A stretch of 7,155 bases of DNA, from NCBI GenBank assembly GCA_003511125.1, contig DOJV01000001.1:1-7155 (forward strand), written 5' to 3'. The position numbers were made by a program, and so were the translations under genes. The DNA comes from Candidatus Uhrbacteria bacterium (GTDB lineage Bacteria > Patescibacteriota > Patescibacteriia > UBA9934 > GWF2-40-263). Positions 1 to 6,515 of the stretch are shown piece by piece. How positions within the stretch are numbered: position 1 is the first letter of the stretch; every line of letters begins with the position of its first letter. The notes below the pieces were generated by a model. The model saw nothing but the letters and a program-made list of their open reading frames with translations, searched no databases and was not told the origin of the DNA.

Positions 1-225
1 CGGCGATTCGGCGGCAAAAAATTTACGGCCGTCTTTTACAAAAACGCCCATCAAACCTTTTTTGATCAGGACGTCAACCAATAAATAAGTGGTGGCCCGG
101 TTAACCCCGGACTTTTTGGCAATGTCTTGAATTGAAGACAAACCAAGTTGCAAAGCCGCCAAATAAACCGCGGCCTCTTTATCGGAAAATCCGACATTAA
201 TTAATTCGCGAGCAACATAATCCAT
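1..225 (-). CDS. TrmB-like helix-turn-helix transcriptional regulator, N-terminal part (cut by window edge)
   Basis: The 75 visible residues begin at the ATG at 223-225 and stay open to the window edge, so the C-terminal part lies outside. Residues about 8-61 match the winged-helix pattern of the TrmB family: an opening helix with 'GFSDKEAAVYLAAL', then 'IQDIAKKSGVNRATTYLLV' as the helix-turn-helix, then 'LIKKGLM' leading into the wing. TrmB-type proteins bind DNA, and many archaeal members sense sugars through a C-terminal domain; whether this one has such a domain cannot be seen. The gene follows the GT4 gene by 48 bases on the same strand, so co-transcription is possible. No Shine-Dalgarno sequence precedes the start. 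Other HTH families (MarR, ArsR) fit less well because the first helix carries the TrmB-style 'EAAVYLAAL'. The family call is fairly firm; the regulated genes are unknown. Confidence 0.75.
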   Translation of the reverse strand, partial: MDYVARELINVGFSDKEAAVYLAALQLGLSSIQDIAKKSGVNRATTYLLVDVLIKKGLMGVFVKDGRKFFAAESP

Positions 226-234
226 AGGTTGGAA

Positions 235-264
235 ATGTCTAATTTTTAATTTCTAATGTCTAAT
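235..264. repeat. A/T-rich intergenic direct repeat (9 bp, 21-base period)
   Basis: The nonamer ATGTCTAAT occurs at 235-243 and again at 256-264, separated by the A/T-rich sequence TTTTAATTTCTA. The pair lies in the 48-base gap between the GT4 stop codon and the start of the TrmB-like gene. The TTAGACATT / TTAGAAATT style of intergenic sequence seems, from general recollection, frequent in Patescibacteria assemblies; I could not check this. It could be a regulator site, since it sits just upstream of a DNA-binding protein gene, or simply a dispersed repeat. Confidence 0.5.
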
Positions 265-273
265 GGTGTTTTT

Positions 274-1368
274 TTATTCCTTCAAAAGTTTGTTTATAGT
301 CTCGGCGATTTTTTGAGTGGTTGAATCCCAAGAAAAATTTTTTACGCGTTCCAAACCTTTTTGCGAAAGCTCGGAAACCAAAACCGGATCTTTAGCAATC
401 TTTTCCATGGCTTGCTCCCAAAGCTCAAGCTCGAACGGTGGAACAAAAAGTCCGGCTTCACCCAGAACCTCGTGGATTGGCGGAATGTCGGCGGCAATAA
501 CCGGTGTGCCGCAAGCCGCGGCTTCGAGAGCGGGGATGCCGAAACCTTCATACCAGCTGGGCAAAACCAAAGCCCGAGCACCGTTAACTAAAGCCGGCAA
601 GTCTTCGAGCGGCACAAATCCGAGCGACAAAATAGAATCTTTAACCGGCGAAATTTCGTAGAGCTTTTTAATTTTTTCAAAACCAAATCCCGGACGACCG
701 GCAAAAACCAGACGCAAAGGATCACCAAAACCCATTTTATTTTTTAACTCGCCAAAAGCGGAAATTAAAACTTCAGGATTTTTTTTAAGCTCGACTCGGG
801 AAACAAAAAGAAAATAATTTTTATAACCCAAACGATATTTTTGCAAAGTCGGTTCAATGGTCTCGCGCGACAAAAATTTATAACGATCGGTGTCGGCCGA
901 AAGCGGGGTGACCACAATTTTCTCCAGTTTAGCTTGGTAAAGCTCGACGAGTTCGGTTTCGGTAAACTCACTTGGAGTAAAAATTATATCGGCTCGCCTG
1001 ACAGCTCGACGAGTAACCGCTTCTTGGCGACGAACTTCGGCCGGCGGATACAATTGCGGATAGCGGCGAAAGCCAACATCGTGAATAGTGGTGGCAACTT
1101 TGATTTTTTTGGAAATAAAAAACGGCAAAGCTTGACCGGGCACAAAAAACACCTCGGGTGGCCGGCGCCACAATTCCCAAGTTACGCGAATTTGCATCCA
1201 GAATTTTTTAAACGGCCACTTAAGAGTTTTTGGTGAAAACAAAACAACGCTGGTTCCCTCCAAAACCGCGCTTTTTTTTAATCGTTCAATTATTTGAAAA
1301 GAGTATTCCTCGACCCCGGTGCGCTGAGGCTTTTCGGCGGAGGAGGAATCGATGGCGATGGTGGGCAT
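274..1368 (-). CDS. GT4-family glycosyltransferase (GT-B fold)
   Basis: This 364-residue protein has the usual length and layout of a GT4 (glycosyl transferases group 1) enzyme, which moves a sugar from a nucleotide-sugar donor to an acceptor with retention of configuration. The N-terminal Rossmann domain starts with 'IAIDSSS' and has the acceptor-side glycine region 'TGVEEYS' (17-23) and 'HDVGF' (96-100). The C-terminal donor-binding domain begins near 'FLFVSRVELKKN' (186-197). It carries 'VFAGRPG' (221-227) and the diagnostic EX7E motif, E274 to E282 in 'EGFGIPALE', followed by 'AAACGTPVIA' (283-292). No signal peptide or membrane helix is evident, so it should act at the inner face of the membrane. 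The ATG at 1366-1368 fits the normal family N-terminus. It sits 1 base from a GC-rich palindromic element that fills the gap to mreB. Sugar donor and acceptor cannot be inferred; the family includes mannosyl- and rhamnosyltransferases. Confidence 0.93.
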   Translation of the reverse strand: MPTIAIDSSSAEKPQRTGVEEYSFQIIERLKKSAVLEGTSVVLFSPKTLKWPFKKFWMQIRVTWELWRRPPEVFFVPGQALPFFISKKIKVATTIHDVGFRRYPQLYPPAEVRRQEAVTRRAVRRADIIFTPSEFTETELVELYQAKLEKIVVTPLSADTDRYKFLSRETIEPTLQKYRLGYKNYFLFVSRVELKKNPEVLISAFGELKNKMGFGDPLRLVFAGRPGFGFEKIKKLYEISPVKDSILSLGFVPLEDLPALVNGARALVLPSWYEGFGIPALEAAACGTPVIAADIPPIHEVLGEAGLFVPPFELELWEQAMEKIAKDPVLVSELSQKGLERVKNFSWDSTTQKIAETINKLLKE

Positions 1369-1369
1369 A

Positions 1370-1491
1370 GAAATTCGATCCCCCTCCCTGGCCCGTGGCG
1401 GGCTTTAGCCCTCCCCCTTGGGGGGAGGAACGTGTTCGCGTATTTTCGAACTCCTCCCCCCGAGGGGGAGGACTACAGGTGGGGGAATTTC
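1370..1491. repeat. GC-rich palindromic intergenic element with inverted ends (MITE-like or REP-like)
   Basis: A 122-bp element fills almost the whole gap between mreB (stop at 1495-1497) and the GT4 start (1368). Its ends are imperfect inverted repeats: GAAATTCGATCCCCCTCCCT at 1370-1389 against AGGTGGGGGAATTTC at 1477-1491, sharing GAAATT and the C5/G5 run, with a 4-base CGAT extra on the left. Inside are a hairpin GCCCG/CGGGC (1391-1403), a hairpin with arms 1410-1417 and 1421-1428, a weak stem GTTCG/CGAAC (1434-1451) and a perfect 9-bp hairpin with arms 1452-1460 and 1464-1472. The two strong hairpins are inverted copies of each other: 1410-1429 matches the reverse complement of 1452-1471 at 19 of 20 bases. 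No T-run follows on either strand, so it is not a classic intrinsic terminator, though it may slow transcription or protect mRNA ends. No open frame for a transposase is present. Confidence 0.75.
1380..1388 (-). promoter_or_regulatory. G-rich Shine-Dalgarno-like tract supplied by the repeat end
   Basis: Read on the minus strand this is GGGAGGGGG. Its GGAGG core (1383-1387) lies 14 bases from the GT4 start, longer than the usual 5-9, and its nearest G-rich part lies 11 bases away. It is the only SD-like match ahead of any gene in the window, and it belongs to the terminal arm of the 1370-1491 element. Use as a ribosome site is uncertain. Confidence 0.3.
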
Positions 1492-1494
1492 GTC

Positions 1495-2499
1495 TTAACT
1501 TGTAAAAATACTTCTCTTATACGCTTCCAAATTCTCTAGAGCTACACCAGTACCTTTGGCAACGCAGAGTTGGGGGTCTTCGGCTACATAAACCGGGACA
1601 CCGGTGGCTTCGGAAATAAGTTGATCGAGGTTGCGAAGTTGACTAGAACCACCTGAGAGGACAATTCCCTTTTCCATAACATCGGCCGAAAGTTCGGGCG
1701 GGGTTTTATGGAGAACGTCTTTGACCGTGGCAATAATGCCTTCGAGTTCGTTTTGAATAGCTTCGGTAACGTCGTCAGAAGTGACTTCAAGAATTTTTGG
1801 CAAACCAGTAACCATGTCGCGGCCTTTAATTTCCATGACTAATTTTTCTGGTAAATACATGGCCGAACCGATACGGATTTTAATATCTTCAGAGGTTCGT
1901 TCACCAATGGCCAAACCGTATTTGCGACGAACGAATTCAGAAATAGCGTGATCAAATTTAACTCCACCAATACGAATTGATTCCGAGGCCACAATTCCGC
2001 CAAGCGACAAAACCGCCATCTCGGAAGTACCGCCGCCGATGTCAATAATCATATGACCGGACGGCGAGCCGATGGGGATGTTGGCGCCGATGGCGGCAAC
2101 AATCGGCTCTTTAATAATGTAAGCGGCGCGAGCACCAGCAGCCAAGGTGGCATCGATAACCGCGCGACGTTCGGTGGAAGTGATGCCACCGGGCACAGCC
2201 ACCATAACCTCGGGACGAAAAATTCGAATGCCGCCCACAGCCTTGTTAATAAAATAACGCAGCATGGCTTCGGTAGTTCGATAATCGGCAATCACACCAT
2301 CTTTCAAAGGCCGACGAGCAACAATCGAATCCGGTGTGCGACCAATCATTTCTTTGGCTTCGCGACCAACGGCCAAAACTTTTTTATCAATTTTGGAAAT
2401 AGCCACAACTGATGGCTCATTGATAATAACGCCTCGTTTAGGTAAGTAAACGAGGACGGTGGTAGTGCCGAGGTCGATGCCGATTTTTTTTATAAACAT
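1495..2499 (-). CDS. mreB: MreB, actin-like rod-shape cytoskeletal ATPase
   Basis: MreB forms membrane-bound antiparallel filaments that guide peptidoglycan synthesis along the rod. The 334-residue product covers the family's full length (about 335-350). Nucleotide-binding motifs are in order: phosphate-1 'DLGTTTV' (9-15), 'DGVIADY' (67-73), the catalytic region 'KEPIVAAIGA' with E131, phosphate-2 'DIGGGTSEM' (153-161, T158), and adenosine motif 'GIVLSGGSSQL' (278-288). The last has Ser where many MreBs have the third Gly, and the catalytic loop has Lys-Glu in place of the usual Glu-Glu. 'GGIRIFRPEV' places I93-F94 at the spot of the hydrophobic membrane-insertion loop known from Thermotoga MreB (L93-F94). 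There is no long N-terminal amphipathic helix. The C-terminus 'LCVAKGTGVALENLEAYKRSI' (311-331) is MreB-like, not DnaK- or FtsA-like. No mreC or mreD is beside it. No Shine-Dalgarno precedes the ATG, but a possible promoter lies close upstream. Confidence 0.95.
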   Translation of the reverse strand: MFIKKIGIDLGTTTVLVYLPKRGVIINEPSVVAISKIDKKVLAVGREAKEMIGRTPDSIVARRPLKDGVIADYRTTEAMLRYFINKAVGGIRIFRPEVMVAVPGGITSTERRAVIDATLAAGARAAYIIKEPIVAAIGANIPIGSPSGHMIIDIGGGTSEMAVLSLGGIVASESIRIGGVKFDHAISEFVRRKYGLAIGERTSEDIKIRIGSAMYLPEKLVMEIKGRDMVTGLPKILEVTSDDVTEAIQNELEGIIATVKDVLHKTPPELSADVMEKGIVLSGGSSQLRNLDQLISEATGVPVYVAEDPQLCVAKGTGVALENLEAYKRSIFTS

Positions 2500-2515
2500 A
2501 TGGTTGGACTGCGAT

Positions 2516-2545
2516 GGTATACGAATCTACGAATTTGGCTACCAA
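2516..2545 (-). promoter_or_regulatory. Candidate sigma-70-type promoter for mreB with very short leader
   Basis: On the minus strand, TTGGTA (2540-2545, 4 of 6 to TTGACA) is followed after 18 bases by TATACC (2516-2521, 4 of 6 to TATAAT). Transcription would begin about 2508-2510, leaving a leader of only about 10 bases before the ATG at 2499, which fits the lack of a Shine-Dalgarno sequence. The -10 box overlaps the outer end of the inverted repeat at 2517-2613. The match is modest and A/T-rich sequence gives chance hits. Confidence 0.28.
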
Positions 2546-2613
2546 ACTACTAATCTACGAATTGCTACGAATGTTTTGATAATTATCAACTCCAATTTCG
2601 TAGTTTTGTATAC
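2517..2613. repeat. 97-bp inverted-repeat element with internal TACGAAT repeats
   Basis: The arms at 2517-2538 and 2592-2613 are 22 bases each and match as inverted repeats at 19 of 22 positions, both ending in GTATAC at the outer edge. Inside, AATCTACGAATT occurs at 2524-2535 and 2552-2563, and TACGAAT starts at 2520, 2528, 2556 and 2566. CTAC recurs at 2527, 2539, 2547, 2555 and 2565, so spacings are 12, 8, 8 and 10. A small hairpin TTTGG/CCAAA lies at 2534-2546. The element occupies most of the 122-base gap between the DUF4012 gene and mreB. It may be a non-autonomous mobile repeat, a regulator-binding array, or both. There is no T-run for intrinsic termination. Confidence 0.65.
2576..2589. 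promoter_or_regulatory. Perfect 14-bp palindrome, possible operator
   Basis: TTGATAATTATCAA is its own reverse complement and sits inside the 2517-2613 element, 77 bases upstream of the mreB start. A homodimeric regulator could bind such a site. A/T-rich palindromes of this size also arise by chance, and no matching second copy was seen in the window. Confidence 0.3.
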
Positions 2614-2621
2614 TCCAGTAA

Positions 2622-4583
2622 CTATTCTTCTACCGATACATTAATGACTAGATCACCCGCCAAACCAAAACTTCCGGAATAAATGCTGTCACCCCACAAA
2701 TATTGAGGCTCGGCCGGGTCAGCAGACCTCACCTTCTTACCAAAATTTAGCTCGGTGGTCAATCCGTTTTCGGCGGCACCAATCTGTTTATCCACAACCA
2801 AAGTATAATTTCCTGACTCGATGGCTGTCTGAACAGGCTTTGCCAGATAAAACTCAAAAACCAAATCCCGACTCTGCCCAGGTTCGATTGAGATAAAGGT
2901 TCCAAAAACCGTTGAACCTAATTCTTGCTCAACATCCAACGTACCACTAACCCCCGAAGGACTCTTGATTTTGTCGTCGGCCAAAGAACCTGAAAAATTG
3001 AACAGTTCACTACCATAAGGAACGTAAATCCTGGTATAGGTTCGGTAGCGAGTTGTCTTCCAATCAAAACCACCCTGATGGTCATAAGTAATTGTAACTT
3101 TACCAACAAAACGACCGTTAGTGGTTGGTGTAATTTCGTATTTAATATTTCTAAAAACTTGAGGATTGGTTTTTAAACTAGCCAAATTAGCATCGACGAC
3201 CATTAAAAAATCTTTATCACCGGTTTCTACTACCCCGCCCCAATTGGCCTTTCGAATAACTTCCTCGGCCTCGGTTGAAGAATTACTAAAAAGGACTATT
3301 TGCTTTTCTTGCAAATTTTCTTCCAAGGCATCAACCACCGGCCCCCAACGAGATAATGGTTGATCAAAAATTCTGGTCTTCATTTCGTTAAAAAGATCGG
3401 TAATGATTTCCTTTCGTTGTTCATATGGAATACCTGTGTCGCGAAAAGCTACCTCGACCTGGTATTCCAAGGTATCCAAAATATTGTCAGCTGAAAATTC
3501 TTGACCACCGATCATAATCGGACCGGTAAAAGTTAAAAGATCGGAAACAAAACTTGGCGTAAAAGCTATAACACCATCGAAAGAAAGCGGTTCTTGAATA
3601 AATTCTCGTTCTTCGACTGGAATGGACAAAACTTCGCCGGTAAACATACGAATAGCCTGACGAGCGGCGGTTGGAAAATCCGGCGACCAGTTACTATCGC
3701 GAAAATACCACTTTTCAGTCGATAAATATTGTTGCAAGGGCTCGGGCGGAACCGCAAAATAGTAAGGATCGGCGGCTGAATCTAAAAGATAAGAATCTTT
3801 GAGCGTTAACTCTTTAATCTCGCCGTCTTCAATTTTTAAAATTCCGTAAGCCCCAATAAAACCGCCGGCCGGTCGCAATTCGGCGTTGTTTTCCAAAAGC
3901 AAAAGGAAAGTTTTTTCTTGGCCAAGGCCAGTAAAAGCCGGAATAATTCTGGCAGCCGTGGAAGCCAAAGTTAAGGTACTATAAGCCTCGTCTAAAAAAC
4001 CCTCGAGTTTTCGAATGATCAAACCCATGGGTTCGGGGACATCGGAAAAATCTTTAAGTTCTTCTTTAACCAACTTGGTTTGCTCGGCCATCAAAGCCAA
4101 ATCCGGAGCCGCACCATTAAGTCGTTGTAAAAGAATCCGCTTGGTGGTTGGCGACAATTCGTCGTAGCGTAAAGGAGCGATGGCCGAGGCGGTATCGCTG
4201 GCTTCGCTCGCCAAGCGCGTGAGTTCGGAGCCAAGCCCGGAAATTTTATCAACGATTTCAAAAAGATTGGAAGAAATTTTAAAAACCTCGTCGGCCGCTT
4301 TAACTTGTGGTCCGATCCAGGGCAAAACTTTTAACCAAGAAATTCGCCGCAAGTGTTTTCCAGCCTGATCAAAATCAACCTCGGCTTGATCAAGCGAAAC
4401 CTCGGCCCCGGCAAAATCCAAAGTCTCAATCGCGCCTTTGGCCTCGAACAAACGATCGCGACCGTCTAAAAGTGAAGTGGCCATTAACCCGGCGTTAACC
4501 GCTGTCCAAATTACAACACCAATAACCACCACGATAAACACGACAAGAATCCAAATTTTAGATTTTTTTTGTGGAGGATACAT
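2622..4583 (-). CDS. DUF4012 domain-containing membrane-anchored protein
   Basis: This is a 653-residue protein of unknown function. A short basic N-terminus ('PPQKKSK', 3-9) is followed by one hydrophobic helix (10-29) with no clear cleavage site, so the rest should lie outside the cytoplasm on a single anchor. Residues about 40-215 are mostly helical with Ala/Leu/Glu-rich stretches, possibly coiled. The signature region of DUF4012 follows: 'ENNAELRPAGGFIGAYG' (231-247), 'LKDSYLLD' (261-268) and 'DSNWSPDFPTAARQA' (296-310). After about 470 the sequence looks beta-rich, with alternating hydrophobic residues and 'YVPYGSELFNF' (520-530), resembling an Ig-like domain. DUF4012 proteins are known from Actinobacteria and Patescibacteria, often near polysaccharide genes, but no biochemical role is established to my knowledge. 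Here the gene comes 27 bases after a GT2 gene, which supports an envelope-glycan role by context only. The ATG at 4581-4583 is followed at once by the anchor and has no Shine-Dalgarno sequence. Confidence 0.88.
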   Translation of the reverse strand: MYPPQKKSKIWILVVFIVVVIGVVIWTAVNAGLMATSLLDGRDRLFEAKGAIETLDFAGAEVSLDQAEVDFDQAGKHLRRISWLKVLPWIGPQVKAADEVFKISSNLFEIVDKISGLGSELTRLASEASDTASAIAPLRYDELSPTTKRILLQRLNGAAPDLALMAEQTKLVKEELKDFSDVPEPMGLIIRKLEGFLDEAYSTLTLASTAARIIPAFTGLGQEKTFLLLLENNAELRPAGGFIGAYGILKIEDGEIKELTLKDSYLLDSAADPYYFAVPPEPLQQYLSTEKWYFRDSNWSPDFPTAARQAIRMFTGEVLSIPVEEREFIQEPLSFDGVIAFTPSFVSDLLTFTGPIMIGGQEFSADNILDTLEYQVEVAFRDTGIPYEQRKEIITDLFNEMKTRIFDQPLSRWGPVVDALEENLQEKQIVLFSNSSTEAEEVIRKANWGGVVETGDKDFLMVVDANLASLKTNPQVFRNIKYEITPTTNGRFVGKVTITYDHQGGFDWKTTRYRTYTRIYVPYGSELFNFSGSLADDKIKSPSGVSGTLDVEQELGSTVFGTFISIEPGQSRDLVFEFYLAKPVQTAIESGNYTLVVDKQIGAAENGLTTELNFGKKVRSADPAEPQYLWGDSIYSGSFGLAGDLVINVSVEE

Positions 4584-4610
4584 AAAAAATTTTTATGAAG
4601 TGTAAAAAAA

Positions 4611-5399
4611 TTATTGCCACTTCTTAAAATAATATCGAGCACTCTTGATTTGAATTCTGGTTAATGGATTAAAAAGTTGTTCAAGTAAATTACCCTCGGC
4701 AGTTTCGCGACGGTGGTAGTGAACGATTTCCGATTCCGGATAATACATAACTTTCCAACCGAGCTGCCAAAGGTGGCGGCACAAATCCTGGTCTTCGAAA
4801 TACATAAAATACTCGGGATCAAAACCACCGGTCTTTTCCCAAGCCTCACGACGCACCAAAAGCGAGGCCCCAAGGAGATAATCAATTTCTTTGGTTGAGC
4901 TGTGATCAAAATCGTTCATAAGGTAGCGATCGAGTTCTTTTTTCAAACTGGGAATTTTTTCAGCTAACGGCAGACGGCGAGCCAGAATGGTTAATGGTTT
5001 GGCAAAACGATAACAAGAAGTTTGTAGTGAGCGATCGGGATTTAAAAGTTTCGGACCAACAGCCCCAACGCGGGGGTGCTCGTCTAAAAAATTCACCAAC
5101 TTATCAAGCGAACCCTCGAGGATAGCAATGTCCGGATTGAAAATTAAAAAATGACGACCGTCGGCCACGGCAGCGGCCGAATTCATACCTCGACCAAAAC
5201 CCAAGTTTTTCTCGTTAACCACAATTTTAACCCCGGGAAATTCTGATTTGACTTGATCTGCAACCCGAGATTTAGGATTATTATCGACAACAATAATTTC
5301 ATGCGAACAATTTGGCGCAAAACGATATAGACCTTTAAGGGTTTGTCTTAAAAGACGCGGAGTGTTGTAGTGGACGATAAAAATCGATAGGTCTTTCAT
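4611..5399 (-). CDS. GT2-family glycosyltransferase (COG1216, rhamnosyltransferase-like)
   Basis: The 262-residue protein has the GT-A fold pattern of inverting GT2 enzymes. 'LSIFIVHYNTP' (4-14) is the first strand and donor loop, 'VDNN' (38-41) holds the nucleotide-binding aspartate, and 'NLGFGRGMNSA' (65-75) is typical of the COG1216 group. 'NPD' (88-90) stands at the metal-binding DxD position, 'YLLGASLLVRREAWEKTGGFD' spans 174-194, and 'FEDQDLCRHL' (201-210) contains the ED motif expected for the catalytic base. 'HYHR' (227-230) follows. No membrane helix is seen, so the enzyme is cytoplasmic or peripheral. Its ATG overlaps the stop codon of the upstream GT2 gene (ATGA at 5396-5399), which implies translational coupling. 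The DUF4012 gene follows after 27 bases. Length is ordinary for a compact rhamnosyl- or galactosyltransferase; the exact sugar is not readable from sequence. Confidence 0.92.
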   Translation of the reverse strand: MKDLSIFIVHYNTPRLLRQTLKGLYRFAPNCSHEIIVVDNNPKSRVADQVKSEFPGVKIVVNEKNLGFGRGMNSAAAVADGRHFLIFNPDIAILEGSLDKLVNFLDEHPRVGAVGPKLLNPDRSLQTSCYRFAKPLTILARRLPLAEKIPSLKKELDRYLMNDFDHSSTKEIDYLLGASLLVRREAWEKTGGFDPEYFMYFEDQDLCRHLWQLGWKVMYYPESEIVHYHRRETAEGNLLEQLFNPLTRIQIKSARYYFKKWQ

Positions 5400-6466
5400 A
5401 TAAACCAGGCAGTAATTTTTTTTCGTGGCACTGAACGGCCAAATAAAATCTCGCGACGTTTTCTTAACATCTTTGGCAGTTTGCCGAAAAAATCAAAAAT
5501 CGCTAACCAAGACGAGGGCTCAAACAAACAGACATAAACAAAACGAGCCACTTCGGCTGGCAGCACCCAAGGCGCGGAAAAAATCAGTTCGGCTAAACTC
5601 ATATTTTTTACCAGTAGCCACCAGTGATTGCGCGTCGAATAAAAACTGCGCTGTTTGGATTTTTGCCGACGGTTTTTTAAGCGCTCAAAAAAACCAACCC
5701 GCTCTTTGCCATACATACCCCGAGCATGATGAGCCACGGCCTCGGGCACAAAACGAGCTTCCCAACCTTTTCCTTGCAAGCGCCAAGCTAAATCAATGTC
5801 TTCTTTGTAAGCAAAAAAATCATTATCAAAATATTCACCGTTCGACATTTTTATATCTTGCAAAGCCGTGGCCCGATATAAAGCCGAGGCTCCGCTAACA
5901 CCAAAAACCTCACGTGAAGCATCAAACTGACCCTTGTCCAATTCACCGGCGCCGCGTTCGTAAAACCAACGGAAACGGTTGGCCCTAAGACCAGTACTAT
6001 CGATAACATCGGAATTAGTGTGCTCGCGCAAAACTTCATCTGTACCCTTGTCTTTAAAAGTTTTAAGAAGTTTTGGTGTAAAGCTACCAGCTTCAGGGTG
6101 AGCCTCGGCCTCGACCAATAATTTTTCAAAGCAATCCGGTTTTAAAATAACATCCGGATTAACCACCAAAATATAACAACGCGACAAATCTTCACCGGCC
6201 CATTTATCAATAGCAAATCTTAGAGCCTGATTGTGAGCGGCATCAAAACCCAAATTACGAGTATTGCGAATAATCGTAATCGAAGGATATTTTTCTCGTA
6301 ACCACTTCTCGGCGCCGTCTGACGAACCGTTGTCAACAACCCGCACCGTAAAATCTTTATAAGTCTGATTTTCGATTGATTCAAAAAGATCGGGCATGTT
6401 GGTCATGCTGTTCCAGGCGACGAAGTGGACGGAAAGTTTGGGTGGGGTTGAGGGTTGGAGGGGCAT
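5396..6466 (-). CDS. GT2-family glycosyltransferase with C-terminal membrane-associating segment
   Basis: This 356-residue protein is a second COG1216-type GT2 enzyme. Motifs in order: 'LSVHFVAWNS' (11-20), 'VDNGSSDG' (44-51, donor-binding Asp), 'NLGFDAAHNQA' (71-81), 'NPD' (103-105, DxD position), 'VFGVSGASALYRATAL' (187-202), 'YKEDIDLAWRL' (220-230, ED motif) and 'HHARG' (246-250). The last 80 residues are hydrophobic and aromatic ('NHWWLLVKN', then 292-330) and end in a basic tail 'KMLRKRREI', as expected for membrane-surface binding next to lipid-linked acceptors. It is nearly 100 residues longer than the GT2 it overlaps and has an insertion at about 135-185, so the two probably act on different acceptors. 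It stops with TGA inside the next gene's ATG. The ATG at 6464-6466 leaves a 10-residue leader before the first strand. The 49-base gap upstream is pyrimidine-rich on the coding strand and has no Shine-Dalgarno sequence. Confidence 0.92.
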   Translation of the reverse strand: MPLQPSTPPKLSVHFVAWNSMTNMPDLFESIENQTYKDFTVRVVDNGSSDGAEKWLREKYPSITIIRNTRNLGFDAAHNQALRFAIDKWAGEDLSRCYILVVNPDVILKPDCFEKLLVEAEAHPEAGSFTPKLLKTFKDKGTDEVLREHTNSDVIDSTGLRANRFRWFYERGAGELDKGQFDASREVFGVSGASALYRATALQDIKMSNGEYFDNDFFAYKEDIDLAWRLQGKGWEARFVPEAVAHHARGMYGKERVGFFERLKNRRQKSKQRSFYSTRNHWWLLVKNMSLAELIFSAPWVLPAEVARFVYVCLFEPSSWLAIFDFFGKLPKMLRKRREILFGRSVPRKKITAWFI

Positions 6467-6515
6467 AATGGACGGGATAAGTTAGGAGTGGAAGGGGCGA
6501 AAAGGGTTGGAAAGA

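Noticed and set aside
1410..1472. Strong hairpins as an intrinsic terminator for mreB
   Set aside because: Neither hairpin is followed by a T-run on the minus strand, so the standard terminator layout is missing.
2053..2412. Long plus-strand open frame inside mreB (and similar ones at 841-1236, 317-661 and 5425-5898)
   Set aside because: They lie opposite clear protein-family genes, have low-complexity or unfamiliar products, and are explained by the coding pattern of the minus strand.
2517..2613. TACGAAT repeats as a CRISPR-like array
   Set aside because: Units are only 7-12 bases with irregular spacing and no spacers of constant length, and no cas gene is near.
5396..5398. TGA as a recoded glycine codon (Gracilibacteria/Absconditabacteria code)
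   Set aside because: The TGA falls at the natural end of a GT2 protein and overlaps the start of the next gene; no other gene in the window needs TGA read through.
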